A stretch of DNA of 64,000 bases from Saccharothrix australiensis (GTDB lineage Bacteria > Actinomycetota > Actinomycetes > Mycobacteriales > Pseudonocardiaceae). The stretch spans positions 4,303,501 through 4,367,500 of the forward strand of contig NZ_RBXO01000001.1 in assembly GCF_003634935.1 (NCBI RefSeq). The letters run 5' to 3'. The translations under genes and the position numbers were made by a program. A model generated the notes under the pieces. It was not told the DNA's origin and did no database searches. It saw only the letters and a list, made by a program, of their open reading frames with translations. This document shows, one piece after another, positions 58,829 to 64,000 of the stretch. The stretch's first letter is position 1. Each line of letters begins with the position of its first letter.

Positions 58829-59317
58829 TCAGGCCGGACCGGCGGGGTGGTGGTGTCCGTAGGGGACGGCGTCCAGCAGCGTCACGCGGATGGTGCTGCC
58901 GTCGGGCACGGCGTAGGTGCGCTGCTCGCCCCGGCGGGCGCCGGTCAGCGCGGCGCCCAGCGGCGAGTCGGGCGAGTAGACCTCGATGTCGCCGTGCTCG
59001 GCGGCGCGCGTGCCCAGCAGGAAGGTCTCGGTGTCGTCGGTGTCGTCGTAGCGGACGGTGAGCACCATGCCGGGTTCGGCGATGCCGTCGTCGGGCGGGT
59101 CCTCGCCGACGACCGCGTTGGTCAGCAGGTCGTGGATCTCGCGGATGCGCTCCTCCCGCTGCCTGCGCCTGCTCGGGTCGCGGTCGTCCTGCGCGGCGGT
59201 CCCGTCGAGGGCGCTGGGCGCGGCGTTCCCGGTCAGGGCGGCCAGTTCCGCCAGCAGCCGCTGGTGGGCCTGCGGTGTCAGCCAGACGCGTCGGCTGCCG
59301 GGTCGGGTGCTGGTCAT
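58829..59317 (-). CDS. GreA/GreB-family transcript cleavage-like factor
   Basis: Protein of 162 residues with the two parts of Gre factors: an N-terminal coiled coil (VWLTPQAHQRLLAELAAL ... REERIREIHDLLTNAVV) and a C-terminal FKBP-like domain (VRYDDTDDTETFLLGTRAAE, YSPDSPLGAALTGARRGEQR, IRVTLLDAVPYG). The coil carries an acidic/basic insert (DDRDPSRRRQ) unlike canonical GreA, so it may bind RNA polymerase as a regulator rather than cleave transcripts. Single-gene unit. Confidence 0.87.
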   Translation of the reverse strand: MTSTRPGSRRVWLTPQAHQRLLAELAALTGNAAPSALDGTAAQDDRDPSRRRQREERIREIHDLLTNAVVGEDPPDDGIAEPGMVLTVRYDDTDDTETFLLGTRAAEHGDIEVYSPDSPLGAALTGARRGEQRTYAVPDGSTIRVTLLDAVPYGHHHPAGPA

Positions 59318-59631
59318 GGTGGCCCTCGTGGTTGGTCTCGGGTCGGTGGGTGGAAGGGGGTGCCGTCAGGGCGGTCCGGGGGGAGACCGGGTCCGCCCTG
59401 ACGGCGAGGGTGCCCGTGGCGCCGGGTGCTGATCGGCGCCGGCGCCGCGGGCTGGGTGGTGGCTCGTGGATCGGTCGCGATCGGGGACGGTCGCGATCGG
59501 GGATGGTGGCGATCGGGGATGGTGGCGATCGGGGACGGTGGCGGGTCGCCTCGTCCTCTGTGGATGGTGCGGTGGTGCGAGGGGCGTCTCCGGTGGCGGG
59601 TGGGGTGGGGCAGGCCGGCGGCGGGGAGGCG
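59318..59631. other. Intergenic region with 16-bp minisatellite
   Basis: 314 bp. The region holds the Gre-like gene promoter and a 16-bp tandem array (59477-59540). No gene seen. Confidence 0.6.
59477..59540. repeat. 16-bp tandem repeat, 4 copies
   Basis: GCGATCGGGGACGGTC, then GCGATCGGGGATGGTG twice, then GCGATCGGGGACGGTG, head to tail; a partial copy (GTGGATCGG) precedes. Non-coding. Confidence 0.88.
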
Positions 59632-59820
59632 TCAGCCGCCGGCCGGGTCGGTGGTGCGCAGGCGCAGGATCGCGTCGACGTCGCGGGCGTAGTCGGTGGC
59701 GATGCGCGTCAGGATGTCGCGTTGGACGCGCAGCAGCGTGTTCTCCGCGCGCAGCCAGGTCAGCTCCGCGCGTTCCTCACCCGTGAGCGGGTCGAGGCCG
59801 GTGGGCGTGGTGCCGTCCAT
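59632..59820 (-). CDS. 62-residue coiled-coil protein, unknown
   Basis: Short protein whose core ELTWLRAENTLLRVQRDILT is a leucine-zipper-like helix. The pattern LRxENxxLRxxRDIL resembles the C-terminal helix of IS3-family OrfA and also small actinobacterial coiled-coil proteins. No second transposase frame, inverted repeats or catalytic domain are present here, so a transposon is not supported. It starts 10 bp after the DadA-like stop and is likely co-transcribed with it. Confidence 0.6.
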   Translation of the reverse strand: MDGTTPTGLDPLTGEERAELTWLRAENTLLRVQRDILTRIATDYARDVDAILRLRTTDPAGG

Positions 59821-59830
59821 GCGGTCGCCC

Positions 59831-61090
59831 TCAGCGCAGCGGGTCGAACTCGCGCAACGCGTCGGGTTGCTTGCCGGTGGTGATCTGCTCCGCGAGCAAC
59901 CGGCCGGTGACCGGGCCGTGCGCGAGTCCCCACATGCCGTGGCCGCCCGCGACGTACACGCCGGGCACGCGCACCGCGCCGATCAGCGGACGCCCGTCGG
60001 GCGTGACCGGGCGCGGGCCGACCCACACGTCCCGCCGCTCCTTCCAGCGCACGCCGTCGAGCAGCGGGCGGGCGGAGGCGATGATCGCCTCCAGCCGCGC
60101 CGTGACGCCGGGCGCGTCCGGGTCGCGGAACTCCATCGTGCCCGCCACCCGCAGCGCGCCCTGGTACGGCGTGCACGCCACCCGCACGTCGGGCAGGTAG
60201 ATCGGACCGGGCACCGGTCGGTCCACGGGCACGGTGAACGAGTAGCCGCGCCCGGCGCGCACCGGCACGCGCACGCCCCAGCGGGACGCCAGCCGGGACA
60301 GCCAGGCGCCGGTCGCCACGACCGCGACGTCGGCCGACACCGCCTTGCCGGTGCGGGGCCGCACCGTGACGCCCTTGCCGTCCGCGCCGATGTCGACGGT
60401 CTCGAACAGGCGGATCGTCGCGCCGCGGGCGACGACCGACCGGGCCAGCGCCTGGACGAAGCCGCCGGGGTCGATGTGGCGCTGGCCGTCGATGCGCACC
60501 CCGGTGGTCAGCGCGGCCGAGGCGAGCGGCACGTGCTCGCGCAGCCGGTCGCCGCGCAGCTCGGCGTGGTCGACGGGCTGCCCGGCGTCGGCCATGCGGC
60601 GCAGCTCGCGCAGCAACCCCTGCGCCTGCGCCGGCGTCTCGAAGGCGGCGGTGATGGGCGCGTCGATCGTGGGCGCGTCGACGCCGTTCGCGGTGAGCAC
60701 GTCGAACGCCTCGACGCACTCCTCGTTGAGCGGGAGGTTGGCGCGGACCGCCCGCGTCCAGGACGACCACCGGCAGTTGGCGGCGAACCGCGCGAGGAAC
60801 GCCCACAGGCCGGGGTCGACCGCCAACGGGATGTGCAGGGGCGCGGTGGGGTTCAGCAGCGACCGCAGGCCGTAGCGCAGCACGGAGGGCTCGTTGAGCG
60901 GGATCGCGAGGCCCGGCGCGATCCACCCGGCGTTGCCCCACGACGCGCCGGCGGCCACGCCGGTGCGGTCGATCACGGTCACCTCGACGCCGCGCTCCTG
61001 GAGGAACCACGCGGTGGACAGGCCCACGATGCCCGCACCGACCACGACCGCCGACCGCGGTCCGCCGTCGATGCGCCCGACGCCGACCAT
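59831..61090 (-). CDS. DadA-like FAD-dependent amino-acid oxidoreductase
   Basis: Flavoenzyme of 419 residues that oxidatively deaminates D-amino acids or related amines. FAD motif VVVGAGIVGLSTAWFLQERG at the N-terminus, VTVIDRTGVAAGASWGNAGW (the DadA ASxxNAG motif that contacts FAD), and near the C-terminus WVGPRPVTPDGRPLIGAV and YVAGGHGMWGLAHGPVTG, all DadA/DAO hallmarks. ATG at 61090 follows GGAGGTGG. Two palindromes lie in the promoter, and a PucR-class regulator of the amino-acid/purine catabolic type is encoded just upstream on the same strand, so inducible amino-acid use is the likely context. Confidence 0.9.
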   Translation of the reverse strand: MVGVGRIDGGPRSAVVVGAGIVGLSTAWFLQERGVEVTVIDRTGVAAGASWGNAGWIAPGLAIPLNEPSVLRYGLRSLLNPTAPLHIPLAVDPGLWAFLARFAANCRWSSWTRAVRANLPLNEECVEAFDVLTANGVDAPTIDAPITAAFETPAQAQGLLRELRRMADAGQPVDHAELRGDRLREHVPLASAALTTGVRIDGQRHIDPGGFVQALARSVVARGATIRLFETVDIGADGKGVTVRPRTGKAVSADVAVVATGAWLSRLASRWGVRVPVRAGRGYSFTVPVDRPVPGPIYLPDVRVACTPYQGALRVAGTMEFRDPDAPGVTARLEAIIASARPLLDGVRWKERRDVWVGPRPVTPDGRPLIGAVRVPGVYVAGGHGMWGLAHGPVTGRLLAEQITTGKQPDALREFDPLR

Positions 61091-61157
61091 GACCACCTCC
61101 ACACCCGATGGGAACTCCTGACGCCAGCCAGCATGGCCAGGCCGACACGCCGAACCG

Positions 61158-61205
61158 TTGTCCGTCGCCGACAACTTGGCGAGGAACTCTTGTCCGAATC
61201 CGACA
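61158..61205. promoter_or_regulatory. Two-site operator of the DadA-like gene
   Basis: TTGTCCGTCGCCGACAA (61158-61174) and TTGTCCGAATCCGACA (61190-61205) share TTGTCCGnnnCCGACA and are centred about three helix turns apart, 68-116 bp before the ATG at 61090. Each has outer arms TTGTC/GACAA. The PucR-type protein at 61712 is the natural candidate to bind. Confidence 0.55.
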
Positions 61206-61214
61206 GGGGTGAGT

Positions 61215-61480
61215 TCATGGGGGCTCGGTTGTCGGGTTCGGGCCGGTCAGGGCCGCGAGGGATCGCGGGTGCCGAGGGGTGGGGTTCATCAGCCGGTCGG
61301 CGGCGTCGGCGGTGTGCCGGCAGTGGTCGACCACCCGGTCCAGCGCCGCCCGCCGCACCCCTCCGGGCAGGTGGTCGTGGGCGGTGGTGGCGGCGTAGGC
61401 GCGCACCAGGTCGTGCCTGGCGTACCGGCCGCCGGGGGCGTGGGTGATCAGGGACGCGTCGGCCGGCGCGCGCAGCGCGG
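61215..61480 (-). pseudogene. Fragment of an AfsR/SARP-type regulator
   Basis: The frame reads RYARHDLVRAYAATTAHDHL and VVDHCRHTADAADRLMNP, matching the junction of NB-ARC and TPR regions of AfsR proteins (R-Y-x-x-HDLVRAYA ... HTAxAADRLL). Upstream there is no start codon or DNA-binding domain and downstream the TPR part is missing, so about 90 of roughly 900 residues survive. A remnant of a lost regulator. Confidence 0.65.
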
Positions 61481-61711
61481 CGTGGGTGTCGCGCGTCCAG
61501 GCCCCACTCGCGCGGCTCGGCGACGAGGTCGGGCCGGGTGCGGGTGCGGGCGGCGATCAGGCCCGGCACGAGCGGGACCGTCACCGGGCGCGGGCGGCGC
61601 GGTTACCGGGCCGGGCCACCGCCGGGACTGGCGCGACGCCGGCGGTTCCCTCGACGACCACGCGCTCCACTCCCGGTCGTGGTCGGTCGTGGTCGGTCGT
61701 CCCGGTCGCGG

Positions 61712-63247
61712 TCAGTCGTCCCCGGCCGCCGCCAGGTCGATGATCATCGCCAGCCGCTTCCGGGCGTCGTCCAGGTCGAGCGCGGTCACCTCGGCCATCC
61801 GGCGCAGGCGGTACCGGATGGTGTTCGGGTGCACGCCGAGCCGCTCCCCCGCGACGGCGAGGTCGCCCTGGGCCTCCAGCCACGCGCGCAGCGTCGCCAC
61901 GTGGTGGGTGCCGTGCCGGGTGTCGTGGCGGCGCAGCTCGGCCACCGGGCCCCGCGCGGGGGTGCGGCCGGCCCTGGCGGCGGCCCGCAGGCGCTGGAGC
62001 AGGATGTCGTCCCACGACTCGTCGTACGCCGGCGGCACGGCCTCCGGTGTGCGCGCCTCGTGCAGGGCCAGGCACTCGTCGGCCTCCTGCCTGCTCGCGG
62101 GCAGGTCGGCGGCGGACGCCGTCCCGCCGATGCCGGCCGTCACCGTCACCTGCGCGGGCAGCGCCGCCCGCAGCAGGGCCACCCACTCCCGCGCGCCCGC
62201 CACCTGCTCACCGGGCAGGATCGTGTAGAGCGTGTTGCCTGCCAGGGTGCTGCGCCCCGGTCGCGACCAGCCGAAACCGGTGGTGGCGCGGTCGAAGGCG
62301 AGCAGCAGCGCGGCGTGCCGCTCGGCGGCGATGTGCGCGCGGACGGCGATGACCCGCAGCGGGCCCTGCGGCAGCCCGAGCCTGCTGACCACCGTGGCGG
62401 CGTCCGCGGTGCCCTCCAGCAGCCGGCTCACCAGGTCCGACTCGACCTGGCGCTCCAGGTCCGCGCTGGCCCGCGAGCGCAGCAGGTGCAGCGCCACCGT
62501 GCGCGCGCCGTCGGCCAGGGCGGTGCACCGCACGCCGGTCAGCGGCGCGCCGCAGGTCACCCACACCGAACCCAGCAGCTCGCGGCCCGCGCGGACCGCG
62601 ACGACCATGCGGCCCGTCAGCCCCAGCTCCGGGGCCTGCTCGACGAACAGCGGCTCGTCGTAGGCCGCCAGGTACCCGAACACGCCCCGGTCCTCGAACA
62701 GCTCGCGCAGCCGGTCCGGCACCTGCCTGCTCAGGATCGTCTCCAGGCGGGCCGGGTCCGCGCCGTGCTGCGAACTGGAGTACGCCAGCACCCGCGACAG
62801 CCGGTCCTCGATGGTCACCGCGCCGCCGACCGCCCCGGCCAGGCTGTCCGCCAGCGCGAACAGGTCCGTCGGCCCGCGGCCCGACTCCGTCTCGCGGCCC
62901 TCCAGCACCAGCCCGTACACGACGCCGGCCAACTGGCTCCAGGACACGGCGGGGTCGACCACCATCACCGCGACGCCCGCCGCCTCGCCGGCCGCGACGG
63001 CCGCCCGCTCCACGTCGACCCCGCCGTGCACCAGCACGACGGACGCCCGCGCGGCGACCGCCCAGTCCACGGCCTGGTCGAGCGATGCCGCGCCGACGGC
63101 CAGGAACACGTCGCCGCCCACCGCCCGGTCGGCGGTGGCCTCGTGCATCACCACGCTGCGCAGCTCGACCGCCCGCGACACCGGGCAGCACGCCAACCGC
63201 ACACCGTAGCCACCCAGCACGTTCACCAGGCGGTCCAACCTGACCAT
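61712..63247 (-). CDS. PucR/CdaR-type transcriptional regulator
   Basis: Regulator of 511 residues. The N-terminal part is a PucR-type sensing domain (VVMHEATADRAVGGDVFLAVG), the middle a GGDEF-like degenerate domain (ALLLAFDRATTGFGW region), and the C-terminal HTH_30 reads GERLGVHPNTIRYRLRRMAE, the PucR/CdaR signature. ATG at 63247. Such proteins activate purine, amino-acid or polyamine catabolism when substrate is present. The DadA-like gene lies downstream on the same strand, past the SARP fragment, with a paired operator in front; regulation of that gene is inferred. Confidence 0.9.
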   Translation of the reverse strand: MVRLDRLVNVLGGYGVRLACCPVSRAVELRSVVMHEATADRAVGGDVFLAVGAASLDQAVDWAVAARASVVLVHGGVDVERAAVAAGEAAGVAVMVVDPAVSWSQLAGVVYGLVLEGRETESGRGPTDLFALADSLAGAVGGAVTIEDRLSRVLAYSSSQHGADPARLETILSRQVPDRLRELFEDRGVFGYLAAYDEPLFVEQAPELGLTGRMVVAVRAGRELLGSVWVTCGAPLTGVRCTALADGARTVALHLLRSRASADLERQVESDLVSRLLEGTADAATVVSRLGLPQGPLRVIAVRAHIAAERHAALLLAFDRATTGFGWSRPGRSTLAGNTLYTILPGEQVAGAREWVALLRAALPAQVTVTAGIGGTASAADLPASRQEADECLALHEARTPEAVPPAYDESWDDILLQRLRAAARAGRTPARGPVAELRRHDTRHGTHHVATLRAWLEAQGDLAVAGERLGVHPNTIRYRLRRMAEVTALDLDDARKRLAMIIDLAAAGDD

Positions 63248-63489
63248 GAGCAAACCCCGTTCGAAGGCCGACGACCCACCGTAACCGCCGACCTCGCCAC
63301 CCCACGCGGCCGGGACGACCCGCCGCGCCCCTCCACTGTGGACGGCACCTCGGCGGTCCAGGGTGCCGGCCGGCGGTGGCGGACGTCCCGCAAGCCGGAC
63401 CGGGACGCACCGCCCGCCGCCGACCCGGACCGCCCTGCCCGGCCGCCCTGCCGGCACCCGAGCCGTACAGCGCTGTCAGGGTTGCCCGG

Positions 63490-64000
63490 TCAGCCGGCGG
63501 GGACGGCCAGCACGCCGAGCACGGTGGCCTCCAGCACGGCGGCGGCGTCGCGCCGGCGCAACCTGCCCGCGCCGACCTCGTCCGCCGCCACGTGGAGCAG
63601 GTTGTGGAACACCGAGACCAGCCAGCCCTGGGGGAGGTCGGTGCGGAACGCGCCCTCGTCCCGGCCGCGCGCGATGAGCCGTTCCACCTGCTGCAGCACG
63701 GTCCTGTGGTAGTTGCGCACCTGCCGCGGCGAGAGCACCGCGGCGGCGGCGGCCATGAGGTTGCGGTAGCCGGCCAGGATGCGCCAGGCCGACCTGATGA
63801 GCCTGGACAGCGCCTCGGCGGCGGAGCCCTCGTCCAGCCGTTCGGCGTCGAGCACCTCCGCCGCGCTGGTCACCGCGCGGTCGAGGACCCGCGCGAGCAG
63901 TTCCTCCCTCGACACGAAATGGCTGTAGAGCGTGACCCTGCTCACACCGGCCGCCTGCGCGATGGACGTCATGCTGACGTCCGGCTGGTCGCTGAAGCAC
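63490..64000 (-). CDS. TetR family regulator (5' end outside window)
   Basis: 170 residues of a TetR protein run off the window end; the helix-turn-helix is TSIAQAAGVSRVTLYSHFVS, and the frame upstream of that (FSDQPDVS) is open to the edge, so the true start lies outside. The C-terminal ligand domain is complete (LQQVERLIARGRDEGAFRTD, WLVSVFHNLLHVAADEV). Target unknown. Confidence 0.9.
   Translation of the reverse strand, partial: CFSDQPDVSMTSIAQAAGVSRVTLYSHFVSREELLARVLDRAVTSAAEVLDAERLDEGSAAEALSRLIRSAWRILAGYRNLMAAAAAVLSPRQVRNYHRTVLQQVERLIARGRDEGAFRTDLPQGWLVSVFHNLLHVAADEVGAGRLRRRDAAAVLEATVLGVLAVPAG

Noticed and set aside
59632..59820. IS3-type transposase OrfA
   Set aside because: Only a coiled-coil similarity; no DDE frame, terminal inverted repeats or target duplication.

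Overview
The window is very GC-rich actinomycete chromosome (estimated by eye, above 70% G+C, with GTG/TTG starts and GTGA/TGATG overlaps). The gene set (SARP/AfsR-like regulators, an orphan geranyl diphosphate methyltransferase, MbtH, F420-type LLM oxidoreductases, an ESX-type polymorphic toxin, STAND NTPases with TPRs) fits a Pseudonocardiaceae-like filamentous actinobacterium; genus assignment is inference. I see no rRNA, tRNA, CRISPR array, phage or intact insertion sequence. It looks like accessory or subtelomeric-style chromosome with many single-gene transcription units.

Layout. 1-2.3 kb: aldo/keto reductase and LLM oxidoreductase divergent from a TetR regulator, with a paired operator between. 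2.5-5.9 kb: a secreted DUF4082/Ig-repeat protein. 6.1-7.9 kb: relic of a peptide-metabolite locus (frameshifted MFS fragment, MbtH, truncated and mutated adenylation domain). 9-15.8 kb: two methyltransferases (one for C-methylation of geranyl diphosphate), GNAT/TetR pair, an orphan ATP synthase a-subunit, LLM oxidoreductase and pirin. 16-23 kb: PIG-L deacetylase lipoprotein, a translationally coupled GT2-GtrA-YfhO-like glycosylation operon, and a secreted glycoside-hydrolase-like protein. 23.6-30.3 kb: a bacterial NLR with an N-terminal amyloid-like motif, a Fic-fold protein with a broken active site behind a perfect palindrome, a TPR protein and an FAD monooxygenase.

30.4-42 kb is the most unusual part: two large AfsR-like regulators separated by a tandem array whose units encode 31-bp RNA hairpins that covary, then the kdpFABC high-affinity K+ ATPase locus (with an extra 27-residue membrane peptide coupled to kdpF) bracketed by three copies of a ~150-190 nt repeated element. 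42-52.9 kb: LysR regulator, alpha-lytic-type protease, secreted phytase/esterase-like propeller, PKD protein, and housekeeping-like small genes (DUF2203, S4 domain, MFS, two DUF202, rhomboid-like). 53.2-58.6 kb: an EspC-like protein, a 1384-residue ESX-type toxin with a C-terminal nuclease, and two YezG-type immunity proteins in one operon. 58.8-64 kb: a GreA/GreB-family factor, DadA-like amine/amino-acid oxidase with a two-site operator, a SARP pseudogene fragment, a PucR regulator and a partial TetR regulator.

A recurring theme is short tandem repeats of 14-18 bp in intergenic gaps, often directly after stop codons. Functions are assigned from recognisable motifs and family knowledge only; no database search was run.
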